A DNA stretch of 64,000 nucleotides from Zanthoxylum bungeanum (GCA_019454045.1 SKCR01051208.1:1-64000), one strand, 5' to 3'. Shown: positions 1 to 12,724, counted from the first letter of the stretch. Translations and numbers: made by a program. Notes: generated by a model from the sequence alone, not told the origin.

Positions 1-1378
1 CACTTCAGACATATGGAGTTGATGATCACGCAGGATATATAACTAGTGCTCTATAAAAGGTTGCAACCGTCGGGACAATATGACTAGGTCAGTATTGCCC
101 GATTTAAAGAGACTAGTTGCTTGATGTCCGATATATGTTTCGTACGGGGCAGACACATTTCCAGCCCCAAGGCCTAACATGTGATCGTCCGATACTGGAT
201 CGATGTACGCAATACTACAGTATACTACGCTTGATATAGATCTAATATTCCAGTAAGAATATTTCTGGAGAATTGGGTAGGCATGGCGCTTTGCTAGAAG
301 CCAACCTTGTCTTGTAAATCGGTAAAAACGTAGTACGAGGTACGTACGTGTTTGGATTATCTAACGACCGTATTTACTGCCAACATATCCGGAGATCTCT
401 TGGGTCGCTTCCTGAAGATTCACCTATGATGTTTGATTCGAACTTTATTAATCTTGGATTAATAACGGAGAAACTTTATCTTGGATAAAATGCCTTATTA
501 TGAGAGAGAGAGAGATCGATTAATTTGGAATTAATCGATAAAATAATATATTCGATATATTATTAAACGAAATTAGATTTCGACGCGGAATTAAAATCGG
601 ATTTTAATTCGGGCAAACGAATTAATTTAGAATTAATTCATTAGCGAACTGAATAGTAATTTCGAAGATGTAATTATTTAATTCACGTCGCGACGGAAAT
701 TCGTTAAATCGGAATTAACGAAACCGAGACCGAAAGTGTTTGCGGACACATTCGTATTTTGAATCGAGTGATATCCGCAAATCACATCGCGATATCTCAT
801 TACTTAATATGAATAGATGGTGGATGTATCTAGTCACCTTTGAGGGATGATACATTGTCTCTAATCTCAAAGTGTGGTAATGATGGCAAATGATGGATTT
901 CATTTTGGAGGGAAAGCCATGCACGGTTTTGAAGGATTTTTTGCATTAAAAAATTCTTTTGGTATTAGATATCATATCACTTTTCATTTCCTTTGTCTCT
1001 CACGGTTTTTGGCATGCAAAGGAACAAAATTAAAAGTGAACACTCTCTTCTTCTTTCTCTCTTGCTCACACGCCGTGAGCTGCACATACAAGGCAGAAAA
1101 TTGTTTTCTCATTCTCCATTTTTGCTAGCACAAGCAAGGAATCAAAGGAGGTGATAGGGAAACCACCTTGGAGCTTGGAATACACAAAGCTTGGAGCTTT
1201 CAACTCTTTTCTCCTCTTGGCCGAAACTTCAAGGATCTTGGAGCTTCACCTTTGTTCATCTTTTCATCACAAAAGCTTTGTAAGTATGATTCCGCCATGC
1301 TTCAAGTTTATATATATATTCATTTTGTTGTATTTCATATGCTTAATCTTTCCTTGGGACTAATTATAGTAACCAACA
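1..1378 (+). repeat. E1 left LTR (partial)
   Basis: Homologous along its length to the LTRs of E2, E3, E4 and S2, including the palindrome-rich block at about 500-640. It ends in CCAACA, the family's usual LTR terminus. The last 250 bp differ from E2 but match S2 (29719-31738), including the stretch just before the terminus, so it belongs to the S2 subfamily. Small open frames inside it are not genes. Confidence 0.8.
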
Positions 1379-1400
1379 TGGCTATTGGCCAAGTGGAGAT
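1379..1400 (+). other. Residual E1 internal segment (22 bp) with PPT
   Basis: The segment begins TGGCTATTGGCC and ends AAGTGGAGAT. It aligns with the last bases of the E2 internal region (12703-12724), which end in the polypurine tract AAGTGGGAGAT. The first three bases, TGG, are also the first three bases of the copia primer-binding site, so the deletion joined PBS to the 3' end at a TGG microhomology. Confidence 0.65.
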
Positions 1401-3287
1401 TTTGGACAATTATGACCCATAGCATCACTATTTGTAAAATACATGGTGTTCTTTGTACAAATAACAATGTGACAAAGGAAATTACTTTTTTATCATTTGT
1501 AATTGGATTACTTGGATATATAAATGATAAAAGTCCATATGATTAGTACCAGATTAATAAGATATGAGAAAATATTAATCCACGAAAGGTTTAATCATTA
1601 AATATCCCTAGTCGTATTATTATCGAGACTGGACATCCATAATGTATAATAGGCTAGTATTGCACTTGTGCGCGTTATGGAAGCGTAACAACATAGTTCT
1701 CATATATTTAAGTGTTGGAAACTTATGCAAGTTTGAAATGAGGTTCTGTTAGCTGTTGGACCGGGAACAGCTTCGCTCTAGATAGACCCCTCAGAATCCC
1801 ATTGGTAGTATGGCTATGTGTCTATGGGAGTCCGAATTAGGGTAGGTGTATTTGGTCTTAACCTGAGACTTGCATCGCTAATACTTGCGACAATCAATAC
1901 GCTTTGGTTTTGGTCATCCGGGGCTTTAACAGGTTATGTGAATGCCTCTTCTGGGTTTACTGAGAATCGTAGTGTATTAGGTGTAATATCAAAATGGAAG
2001 TATCACTTCAGTCATATGGAGATGATGATCACGTAGGATACAGAACTGGTACTCTTAAATGCTGCATCTATCAGGATAGTATAACTAGGTCATGATTATC
2101 CGATTATAAAGACTAGTTGCTAGTGATCCAATATGTGCTTCATATGAGGCAGACATAATTCCAGCCCTAGGCCTAACATGTGACATCCGATACTGGATCG
2201 TATTACGTAATATATTGTATACTACGCCTGATACATATTATATATATTCCATGTTGAATATATTTCTGGAGAATTGGGTAGGCACGATGTTTTGCTAGAA
2301 GCCAACCATGTCATGTAAATCGGTAAGAACGTGGTACCGAGTACGCACGTGTTCGCATAGTCCGATTATCGTATTTACTACCAACATATCCAGGAATCTC
2401 TTGGGTCGCTTCCCAAAGATTCACCGTTGACATTTGACTCGAACAGAATTAATTTGGGATTAATTATGAGAGAGAAAATTAATCTGGGATTAATTGCGTC
2501 ATGAATTAATCTGGGATTAATTGCGTCATGAATTAATTTGGGATTAATTATTGTAGAAGAGAGAACGTGATTAATTTGGAATTAATCGGCAAAGTAAATT
2601 TAATAGTTTAATTGGATTTTACTATTTAATTTATTTATGTGGGCTAAAATAATATATCAGATATATTAATTGAGATTTGATTTCAATACGAAATTAAAAT
2701 TGGATTTTAATTCAAGCGAACAAATTAATTTGGAATTAATTCGTAAGCGACTTCCGTAATAATTTTACTGGGTATTATTATTTAATTAAATTAGATTTAA
2801 TTACGTAGCGACGAAAAATTCGTTTAGTCGGATTAAACGAACCGGCCTAATGTGTGTTGTGTAAGCCAACCAAATTTTGAATTTAAAGTGGTGGGACCCA
2901 CTTTACTTACATCATGGGATTGCCATGTGATGGAAGTGGTTGGACATATTAAATGAAAAGTCTTTCACACAAAACACACACTTTTGGAACAAGTTGTGAA
3001 CTATTCACTCATCTCTCCCAATTTCTCTCTTTGGCCGAAACTACTACTCATTGGAGGATAAATTTTTTCTTTCAATTCTGTTCAAGCTAGCACTTAAAGG
3101 GGTCAAAGAAAAGTGATAGGGAAACTCACCCTTGAGTTTGGAATGCAGAGGAAAGCTTGGAGCTTCCACACATCTATGGAAAAGTTTTGAATCTCATCCG
3201 ATCATTGTAAGTTTTTTCCGCAAACTTCTTGATGTATTCACACACAAATCATCTTAGTGATCTTGTAGCATGTGTAGGACACTAACA
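1401..3287 (+). repeat. E1 right LTR
   Basis: This 1.89 kb LTR starts just after a PPT-like tract and ends ACTAACA. The 5' two thirds match the E2 LTR; the last few hundred bases before the end are a different variant from both E1-left and E2. The block 2440-2730 is rich in short palindromes built on GATTAATCTGGGATTAAT-type units. It codes for nothing I can recognise. Confidence 0.75.
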
Positions 3288-4431
3288 CGTAGGAACCAGG
3301 GCTTCCTTCAACAAGTGTGTAACGCAGCCAGATTCTAAAATCTGTGAGTGGACACACTTTTCTTAAGTTGATTTTACTTTATAATTATTATATATATATA
3401 TCAGACTTACATTTTCTGAGTTTAGAGCGTTAACCAAATATATTTTGCATTTTATGATAATTAAGCATGTTCCAAGAAATGTTTTAGATTGAAATATTTT
3501 CAAAGTTTGGTTTTTATGTTTTTGAGACATAGGGAAAAAACCCACCTCGGTATGTAACTTGTGACAGACTTGGAATTGACGGATGACATGTGTACATGTA
3601 GAGGACTGGGGGGACGGCAATACGTAACGCCCCCATATCCTAGTTCAGGACTAGGGATGAAAAATGCCCCTAGATCCTAGTTTAAGAGCTTGGAGGGTAG
3701 TATAGATTCGCACCCCCCGTTCCAGTTCAGTGGCTTGGGGGACGGTGATACGTAACGCCCTAAGACCACTAGTTTCAGGGACATGAGTGGCATACTTTGG
3801 GGGAAGGCGATACGTAACGCCCAAATGTCATGGATTTGTAGTCATGGATTTGGTTAGGCATATGGGGGGACGACGATACGTAACGCCCCTATACGTCAGG
3901 ATTTCGGAGACAGAGAGCAATTTTCAGAAATAGTTTTCAGATATATATCTCAGAAATGGTTTTTAGATACAGATTTCAGAAAAGATTTCTAGAAAGAAAA
4001 GTTTTCAGAAACAACAGTTTTATAAGAAAATTTTAGAAAAGATAAGTTTTACAGAGAGATTTCAGACGAGATTTTCAGAAAGAAGCCCATAGTTTTCAGA
4101 CAGGAAAAGAGTTTTCATATAAAGCTTTTTCTTGAATTTTGGTTTTAGAAATAAATATTATTTCAATTTTCGTCCACTCACTTAGATCGTACAATGGTCT
4201 AACCCCCCCACTCCTAGTGTTTTGTTTTGCAGGATCATGGAGGATGAGCTCGGGAGGATGGATACTGATGGTAGTCACTAGATGGTATGAGTCCACTAGA
4301 GTGTGTATAGAGTTTAAGTATCGTCTGTGTCAAAGTAAAAGTTGTATGTCATGCACTATATTGAATAAGGTATTGAAAAATGCTAATGTGTTCATTTTCA
4401 AGGTTGTGATGTGCGGTACTAATGAGTACAT
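3288..4431 (+). repeat. T1 5' LTR, segment before E2
   Basis: Homologous to 19537-20695 in the T1 3' LTR. It carries four copies of a motif of the form GGGG..GATACGTAACGCCCC (3608-3634, 3737-3760, 3798-3822, 3864-3889), then a TTTCAGA-rich stretch (about 3910-4105). It stops at GAGTACAT where E2 begins. The uninterrupted version is at about 20690-20700. Confidence 0.85.
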
Positions 4432-6612
4432 TGTTGGATAATATGACCCATAACGTCACTATTTGTACAGATCACGGTGTTGTTGTACAAATTAACTATG
4501 TGACAAGGAAATTTCACTCTCATCATTTGTGATTAGATCACCATATATGTATAAATGAAGAGAGGTCCATATGATTAGTTCCTGGATTGAGATGATATGA
4601 GACAGTATCAGTCCACGAAGGATTAATCATTAAATATCCCTAGCCGGAGTATTATCGAGACAGGACATCGATAATGCGGAATAGGCTAGTATTGCACTTG
4701 TGCGCGTTGTGAGGGCACACCGGCATAGTTCTCATATATTTAAGTATTGGATACTTATGCAAGTGCGATAGGAGGTCGTGTTTCACCGATGGAGAATCGG
4801 GAAACAGCTTCGCTCTGGATAGACCCCCCTCGGAATCCCATTGGTATTATGACTATGTGGTCTATGGGAGGCCGAAATCAAGGTAGGTGTGTATAGTCTT
4901 AACCTGAGACTTGCATCGCTAATACTTGCGATAATCGGTAGACTTTGGTCTTGGTGGTACAGGGCTTTAAACCGGCTCTGCGTACACCGCTTCTGGGTTT
5001 ATGAGAGAGTCGTAGTGTATTAGGTGTGATGTCGAGACGGAAGTATCACTTCAGTTATAGTGGAGATGATGTCACGCAGGATACGGTATTAGTGCTCTTA
5101 AGTGCTGGCCAGCCATCGAGATATTATGACAAGGTCATGTATATCCGATTATAGAGACTAGTTACCAGACATCCGACATGTGCTTCGGACGGGGCAGACA
5201 CTTATCCAGCCCCAGCCCTGGCATGTGACTATCCGATACTGGGCTGATATACACAATACTACGGTATACTACGCTTTGATACAGATCTAAATATTCCTGT
5301 AAGAATATTTCTGGAGAATTGGGTAGGCATGGCGCGTTTGCTAGAAGCCAACCTTGTCTTGTAAATCGGTATAAACGTAGTACGAGGTACTTACGTGTTC
5401 GGATACTCCGACGACCGTATTTACTGCCAACATATCCGGAGATCTCATGGGTCGCTTCCTGAAGATTCACCGATGATGTATAACTCGCACTTTGATTAAT
5501 CTGGGATTTATTAGTAAAGAGAGAAGATTAATTTCTAGAGAGAGAAAATAATCTGGGATTAATTACGGGGATATTTTATCTCGGATAAAATATCGTTTAA
5601 AGAGAGAGAACGATTAATTTGGAATTAATCGATAAAAAATATATTTGATATATTATTAGAAATTGGATTTCGACGCGGAATTAAAATTAGATTTTAATTC
5701 GGGCGAACGAATTAATTTAGAATTAATTCGTTAGCGACGTGAATAGTGATTTCGCTAGGCGTAATCATTTAATTACAACGCGACGGAAAATTCGTTAATT
5801 TGGAATTAGCGAACCCGAGCCCGAGAGTGATTGCGAGCGCATTCGCATTTCGAATTCGAGTGCGGCACGCAAGTCACATCAAGCGTCAAATCGCTAGTCG
5901 CATCAATTGTCAAATCACTTGTCACTTTGAGTGATGTGACATGACATGTTGTCACTTTAATAAAGTGACTTGATGTGATAGGTAAAAGTGATGGGTAAAA
6001 GAGAAAACATTGAATGATGTTTTACTTTTTGACTTTTGCTTTTTTAAAAGTAAAAGGAATTGTTTTAATAGAAATAAAAGTGGTAAAAGGTATTATTATT
6101 ATTATTTTGGAAATTAAAATATAAAACCTAATTACATTTTTTCTTCTCTCTCTCTCCTTTTACTTTTTTTCTCTCCATCTATTTTCCTCTCTCTTTCTCT
6201 TCTTCTCTCCTTCACGGTTTGGAACCGTTTCGATCATCTTCCTTTCTAAACTTTTCTGGTTTGCCGAATTTAAAGGGAAGCAAGGAAGATGAAGAGTGCT
6301 AGCACACACCTTGGGTTATATTATGGTGATAGGGAAACGAATTTATGAGCTTGGGTCATCCTTGGAAAGCTTGAAGCTTGGAGCTTCAATGGAGTCTTGC
6401 ATGGCCGAAATGGTGGAGTTCAAAACGCCCAAACCGGCGCAGCCCACTGTCAAGGAGAGCTACTGCCGAACTCAATGGAGGACGAAAATGGCTTGTGTTC
6501 TTCTTCGCATCAAAACCGACCATTGTGAGTATATTCCGCACCTCCTATGTTGTGTATTCATGCGTTTTCTTGCTTGATTTGTTGATCTTGGGACATATAT
6601 TAGAACTCAACA
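4432..6612 (+). repeat. E2 5' LTR
   Basis: 2181 bp, starting TGTTGGATAATATGACCC and ending ACTCAACA. It holds an array of short palindromes at 5490-5735, a CT-rich tract at about 6130-6215 and a TATA-like box near 6117. The LTR is followed by one base and then the tRNA-Met PBS. Confidence 0.9.
6117..6127 (+). promoter_or_regulatory. Probable LTR TATA box of E2
   Basis: AATATAAAACC stands in the 3' third of the LTR, just upstream of a CT-rich tract. The matching place in the 3' LTR is TATAAAAA at 14410-14417. Its position is right for an LTR promoter that starts the genomic RNA, but no start site can be seen. Confidence 0.4.
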
Positions 6613-6613
6613 A

Positions 6614-6625
6614 TGGTATCAGAGC
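6614..6625 (+). other. Primer-binding site of E2 (initiator-Met tRNA)
   Basis: TGGTATCAGAGC lies one base after the LTR end. This is the usual plant copia PBS, complementary to the 3' end of the initiator methionine tRNA. Confidence 0.9.
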
Positions 6626-9600
6626 TATTATCAAGCATGAAACTTTTAGGGTTTGATATTGGGGATAATCAATTGAACCATGATTTGGTTGAATTGATTG
6701 ATTAAGTATGCTTGTATGTTGATGAATTGAAGTTGTGCATGATCAATTTCATGAAATTGGATTGGATTCAATTTTCCCCAAATTTTGGGCATGACAAATT
6801 GGGTAAAATCAATTGAAGCATGATTTGGTTGAATTGATTGATTAAGTATGCTTGTTGTTGATTAATTGAAGTTGTGCATGATCAATTTCAAGAAAATTGG
6901 ATTGGATCAATTTTCCCCCCCAATTCTTTAGGTTGAACATGTAACTTGAAATTGGGTAAAATGTGTTTGAGCATGTTTTAATTAATTGGATGTTTAAGTA
7001 TGCTTAAAACATGTTTAAATTGAGATTGTGTGTGATCAATTTCAAGAAAATTGGATTGGATCAATTTTCCCCAAATTGGAGGCATGACCGAAATTGGAAG
7101 AACCCTAATGTCTTGGAATTAATTTGTTTTTTGATCATTGGATGACTTAAAAACAATTGGGTAATGTTGTTTTGAAGTTCAATTGGATTGAATTTTGATT
7201 TGGAACATTTTTTCCCTTTTAAAGTGGCTTGGCCGAATCTTAATGAACATGAAATTCATTGTGATTTTTTTGTTTTATTCATTGGATGAATTGAATTGAT
7301 TTGGGAAATGATGATTGTGGATTCAATTGGATTGAAACCGAATCGGATTGAAAAACCCCTAATTGCCGAGACTTAAAGCATGTAAATTGGGTTTGATTTT
7401 AATAAATTGTGTTGGACACTATTTAATGTTAAAGTGCATGATTAAGTATGCTAATTGATGTTTTAGAAATATTAATTGGGTGATAATTGTGTATTACACT
7501 TAGGTTAATTAATTATGGAATTTAGAATTTTATAAGTTAATTAATTGGGCTTATTTTTGGAATTGGGGCCTTTAAGGTTGTGATTGGGCTTTTGGGCTTT
7601 GTTGTACAAAGTTGAGTTTAGGCAAATTTGGTTGGATCCAATTGGGCCTAAAACCGCATCCATAAAGTCCAATTATGACTTAATGGACCTTAATTATTTA
7701 ATTTGGCCTAATGGCCAAAATTAATTTAAAGGCTTATGGGGTAACTCCCGGATTGGATTTTGGTTCTTCGGTTTGACCCGAGTTGACCAAAAGTCCACGC
7801 CTTATAGAAATTAATTAAAAGCCCATTGGACTTTAATTAAATAAACATTAGATGTTAATCGGGCTTTGAGACCCGTTGCGATTAATTTGGAATTTAAGTC
7901 GTAAAGGTTCGTTAATAAAAGTGTAATATTTAATTTGGAATTAAATAGAGAATTAGAATTAAATGCGTATTAAATTGGATTAATTATGTAGTTTAATTTA
8001 ATTCAAGAATTCGTACTTTGAGTACTTATTCGCAAAACGAGTTTGACTCGAGCAAAAATCAAATCGTTGTTTGAACATTGGATGATCACTAATTATCAGA
8101 TTAATTAATTGGATTAGATTGATTGATAACATGCTTGTATGAATACATGGTTGCGATGCATGAATAATGTATATCGGATGGATATTAGTCGGGTGGGATA
8201 ATTTTGGAGATTGTAATAAATTTGATTTATTAATTGGACCTGCGTGTCCAGCCTTATCACCTCTATACTCTTTGTATTCTCTTCTCACCTATTCCCCTCA
8301 ATGTAAATGAGGTTTCTTTAGAAGTGTAGTGTAACGGGTAGAAGAAATATTAGTGCTAGCGGGAGAGAGAAAATGAGAGATTTGATCTAGGATCAATGTA
8401 AAGTATCCATCCGCATATCATTATTATTTTATTTCATATGCGCTTTATTATGTGTTTAGAATGCATGTTTAAGGGTGTATGATGATGATACCTTAACAAA
8501 GATAATAAATTGGTAACCAATTGCACGCGAAAAACCCTCGTTCAATATCAAGTGTTTTTCCTTCCATTGAGTGATTCTTACTCAAGATCCGAGATTGGCA
8601 TTGGGTTGTTGGCCAAAGTCAAGCCCTTTGTCCGTCGAAGATGTGTTTGAATCACGAGAGCTTTGTTCCATATCGGTGTCTTGTCCAAGTTGTGGTTTGT
8701 TGGCCAAAGTCAAGACCACTTCTTGTCCATCGACATTGATTACGAAGCTTTCCATGGTCAATGGGTCACACTTGACTGGGATCACTAAGTTTGTTGTGCC
8801 AAAGCCAAGGCTTAGTTGATTCAGAGGAAAAAGGTTAGGTAATACATTGGATGTATTGGCATATATAAGATATATGTTTAGGATTTGGATATCCGCCTAC
8901 TGGATCTAGGATTTGGATGAGATCCAATTGATCTTCGAGATCTACCTAGTTAATTATCATACAATTTTTTGGCCAAAGTCAAGATTGTGTGATATTTAAC
9001 GGGATCCTAGCCCACTAGGAAACACGGTTTCCCGAGTACTCGACAGAGGGTTAGAGGCTCGCCGAAAAATAGTGGGAGGCAAGAATTGAATTTGCAATAC
9101 TCGTTCAATTACTCGCCATACGCGCTCATTCAAATTATTTCGTCGTTAGATTAAATGTTAGTTGGACTAATATTTAAATTGTTGTTTTGATAAACAGTTG
9201 GACTGTATTATATTTGATTATATATAATTGGATTATATTAATCAATATATTTGAATTAATTAATTTCAGTTTACAGTTGATTTTATAATTGGATTATAGT
9301 AATCAATGTATTGAGGTTAATTAATTTGGATTATATTTGATTATATAGTTGGACTATTATAATCATTATAATATATATAGTACCACTAATCGTTGATTAA
9401 ATAGTTGGACTATTGTAATCAAGATAAAATTGAAAAGTTGGATATTTAAAATATAATCTGGGATTAAAATTTTTAAATAATTTAATTTTCAAATTGGGAA
9501 TAAATAATAGGTTACTTTATTTGATAAAATAACTTATTATACCTTAAGCCCAAAATTAAGCAAAATAAGTAGAGCATAAAATCTTTGGAAGATTTATGTG

Positions 9601-9735
9601 ATGATGACTTTAATGCTTAATTTAATATACTTGTCATAAATCTAATTTTAGATTTAAGAAGTATTAAAATTGCAATTTATAATTCTTGGAGAATTAATTG
9701 ACTATTCTAGAGGAGATAAAGTCAAAGTTTGCAAT
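6626..9735 (+). other. E2 long non-coding leader
   Basis: There is no supported gene in these 3.1 kb. About 6660-7080 holds roughly three degenerate tandem units of about 145 bp built on an AATTGATTGATTAAGTATGC-like core. The phrase TTGGCCAAAGTCAAG occurs near 8610, 8700 and 8970. Open frames on both strands at 8571-8819 overlap each other and show no family. The first 1.6 kb recurs in E3 at 33863-35057 on the other strand, so it is a family leader and not unique DNA. Confidence 0.6.
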
Positions 9736-12711
9736 TGGGCATGCAGCACGAGGTGCACATCGTTTCGATATTCTAAGACCCAAGGCTTGGCCTAAGGTTT
9801 CTGAAATATTGAAGGATAATTGACATATCCCAAAGTGACTACCATTTGGATATGGAAGACACGAAGGAATTAAAGAAAGGGCGAGGCTCTAACTTTAAAA
9901 TATTTGTCAAAGTTATGTTCACTACTAGTATTGAAATTGGATTTTAAATACTTAGTGTGGTACATAAAATATATGTATTGATGTTCAGAATCCGCTATGA
10001 GGTGGATACTGACTTCAAGCCGAGATTTCCTGCGAATCGGAAACGGGACGAAAGTCGCTGTTTCGACCGTAGATACCTAAGTTTAGGAACTACCCTTTCG
10101 GGTGTGTACTTAAATTAGGAACTGTTATAGTGTAACTAGTTGACTAGAGACATTATCTCTATATCAGTGTTTAACCGTTGCGGATAAACCTTTATATTCT
10201 AGAACACTAAAGTGTTTTATTATATAAAGATGATACTGAGATAACCATTAAATGTGAATAACAGAATTTATATTTTGAATATAATTAAAATCTCAAACAT
10301 ATAAATTGACAAATAAATAGCTCAAATTGATTTGATCAATAGAGACTTATTTGTGGCATTGGTCTGGGACACAATTATACAAGACTCGTATATCCACACT
10401 TTTGAAGAGTGGATACTAGGACTGATTTGACTATTCAAATAAGGTCTGCGAATCTAGTTTATTAGGTAAAGTACCTAAAATACTATTTACTTAGTAATAG
10501 TAAAAGGGCCACCGATCTGTTAGCCCTATCATGGTGAAGTTAGTGGGCCCATATCTAGCTAGGCTAGATGTGAACATGATTATTTCGTGACCTTAACGGA
10601 TGTGGCATCACGTTATGGTTATGTGTTTCTTTTGAAGAACACAATAAGAAACTTTTAGAGTTTCGACACGAAATAGACAAACAGATCGGCTATAGTATTA
10701 TACCGTCACGGTAAGACCGTAATGGAAAATACTTAAACAATAAGTTTCTTATATACTTGAAAGAGTATAGTATTCTTTCAAATGAGGACTCCTCCCGGAA
10801 CACGTCAAAGTGACGGTGTGTCCGAACGGATTAACCGAATCATGTTAGACATTATAAGGCTAATCATTAGTCGTTCTGAGCTACTATTTCCTTCAACGGA
10901 TAAGTTTTAACAGTGCAATAACTTATTTAGAATAAAGTTCCATAATAATCTGTTTGACAGATTACATATTAGATATGAACGAGAAAGAAACCGGGTTTCT
11001 CATTCCTGACTCTTTGGGATGCTAGGCATATGTTTGGATAATACCAAACTAAGGACCCAAATTGGATAAGTGCCAATATAGGTTATCCTAAGGGAAACCA
11101 TAAGTATAGTACTTATAAATCTCACATGAGAACAATGTGATTGTTGCTCACCATGCGGTTTTTCCTGAGAGGAATACCGATATGCAGTGGTCAGTGGGAG
11201 GATAGTGATACTCGATGAAAATCGGAGTAATACTGTTCAAGGCACGAAGTCCTTAATGGAACACAGATAGTTCATCTATGATGAATCTATACCATTAATC
11301 TTCGAGTACACAAGAAACGCGTAGATCAGAGAGAGTCAGAAAACGACCTAGGGTATGGGTTTCTGATCTAACCTCATAAAGATGTCAATCTTATGAAGGT
11401 ATATCCGCCGACTACGTTTTGAGGAAGTGATACGAGGTATCGACTCCCTATTATGGCAAAGTGCCATGAATCCGAAATGGATTCCATGTATAACAACTAT
11501 TTTGATACTAGTTGTTGTACCACAAGGCATTGTGCCTATTGGTACATTAAACGTCTTCAAGGAAGACATACATGAATGGCAACATACCAACATACAAAGC
11601 CGGGCTTTTGACGGAAAGGTATCGTTATCAACATTGTGTTAATAACAGTTAAACCTCTTACCTGTTGCCATGGTAAAGCCATTTTGAAGATGCTTGTTGA
11701 TAACTGCATATTTCATTTATGAAATGTGTCAGTTGCAGATCAAAATCGCTTTCCTGAAAAGGAAACCTTTTGGAGGATGCTTACAACATCCTGACGATTT
11801 TGTATAACCGACAAACAAGGTTTGCAGGTTATTCGATCCATGTTTGGATTGAAACAAGCATAAGGTTCTTGGAACTGACGTTTTGATATAATCATAATGG
11901 TTTATGATTTGACTCAAAACGAAATAATTCTTGTGTATATAAGGAGGTTAGTGGGAGAGAGCACTGATAATGAAATTCCCATAAAACAATCGGTGAAAGC
12001 TTGGCTTTCATAAGAAATTCTCCGTGGAATTCTGGGGAGTAACAACCTTTATTCAAAGAATAAAGATCTACAGGGATAGATTTGGAGTTGTTACACTCTC
12101 TGGAAATTGTACATTTAAAATGTACTTGTATTGGTGTCTCATACGCTTTGAGCATATGGAGTCACAATCGGGACAATCCATTTGATAGTCATTGGATTGA
12201 GTTAAGGACATCTATTAGTATCTTAGAGAACTAAAGATGTTGTCTTAAACTATGGAGAAGGAGAACTTGAAGTGACTAGGATCACTGCTGCAAGTTTCCA
12301 AGCCGGTAAATACTGCGGTACTATAAAGTTTGAATAACGGGACAGTAAGCTGGAAATATTCCGAGCAAGATAACTGTTGCCGAATTAACAACAAATGCGG
12401 ATTATTGCTGCAGCTGAGGCAGCAATAGAAGCCATTTGGATCGATAATAAATCTAATTAGATTAGATATAGTTCTTTTAGCAGCTGAGCTAGGCGTCAGC
12501 ACAGGCTAAGGAATTAAAGGTCTCATCGACGATCCAGATATATACTTCTATATCATCTGATTCGTTCGGATCATACATCGTGGCGATGTGATGATCGTAT
12601 AAATCGCGTCAGAAGATAATTATGCAAATCCGCTGACGAAAACCTTTTCTCAGTAATTTGAGCGAACCGTACATAGTTCGGGTGTTAGACACTCGAGTGA
12701 CTGGCTATGTG
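9736..12711 (+). pseudogene. E2 decayed copia pol (protease, integrase, RT remnants)
   Basis: This is a wreck of a Ty1/copia polyprotein. In order I can make out a protease-like stretch (about 9960-10120), a GAG-pre-integrase-like stretch (about 10350-10500), the integrase core where copia elements carry the first acidic catalytic residues (about 10510-10680), and the RT segment with a Gln-Val-Ile-Arg-Ser-Met-Phe-Gly-Leu signature (about 11820-11960). Every part is broken by stops and frame changes, and the part of RT around the catalytic box is deleted here. The same segments, equally damaged, occur on the minus strand in E3 (28015-33088) and E4 (46132-50591). A functional product is excluded. 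Confidence 0.75.
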
Positions 12712-12713
12712 CC

Positions 12714-12724
12714 AAGTGGGAGAT
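12714..12724 (+). other. Polypurine tract of E2
   Basis: AAGTGGGAGAT directly precedes the 3' LTR start TGTTGG and would prime plus-strand DNA synthesis. The same tract appears reversed next to the E3 and E4 3' LTRs. Confidence 0.85.

Larger units (their letters stand above)
1..3287 (+). mobile_element. E1: Ty1/copia-family element with collapsed internal region
   Basis: Two LTR-like copies of the same copia family lie head to tail, 1-1378 (cut by the window edge) and 1401-3287, with only 22 bp between them. The 22 bp resemble the far 3' end of the internal region of the sister element E2 (12703-12724), including a degenerate polypurine tract, so nearly the whole coding interior is gone. The right end reads ACTAACA followed by CGTAG, a possible target duplication; the left flank is outside the window. 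To the right, sequence homologous to the T1 LTR resumes at once, so E1 sits inside the T1 5' LTR. Confidence 0.75.

Noticed and set aside
3608..3889. Spaced repeats resembling a CRISPR array
   Set aside because: Plant LTR sequence, irregular spacing, diverged units, present in both LTRs of T1.
5162..5470. Open frame of up to 102 codons (M-N-L-Q-E-A-T-H-E-I) antisense to the E-family LTR, repeated at 13547-13756, 26977-27159, 30712-30894 and 45099-45281
   Set aside because: It recurs because the LTRs are homologous. Its length differs from copy to copy and it has no family resemblance, so it is a by-product of LTR conservation.
6614..6625. tRNA-like dodecamers TGGTATCAGAGC here, at 15087 and (reversed) at 35058
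   Set aside because: Only the primer-complementary 12 bp are present; no tRNA gene fold surrounds them.
8571..8819. Overlapping open frames on both strands
   Set aside because: They lie in the copia leader with repeated TTGGCCAAAGTCAAG phrases; open by chance.
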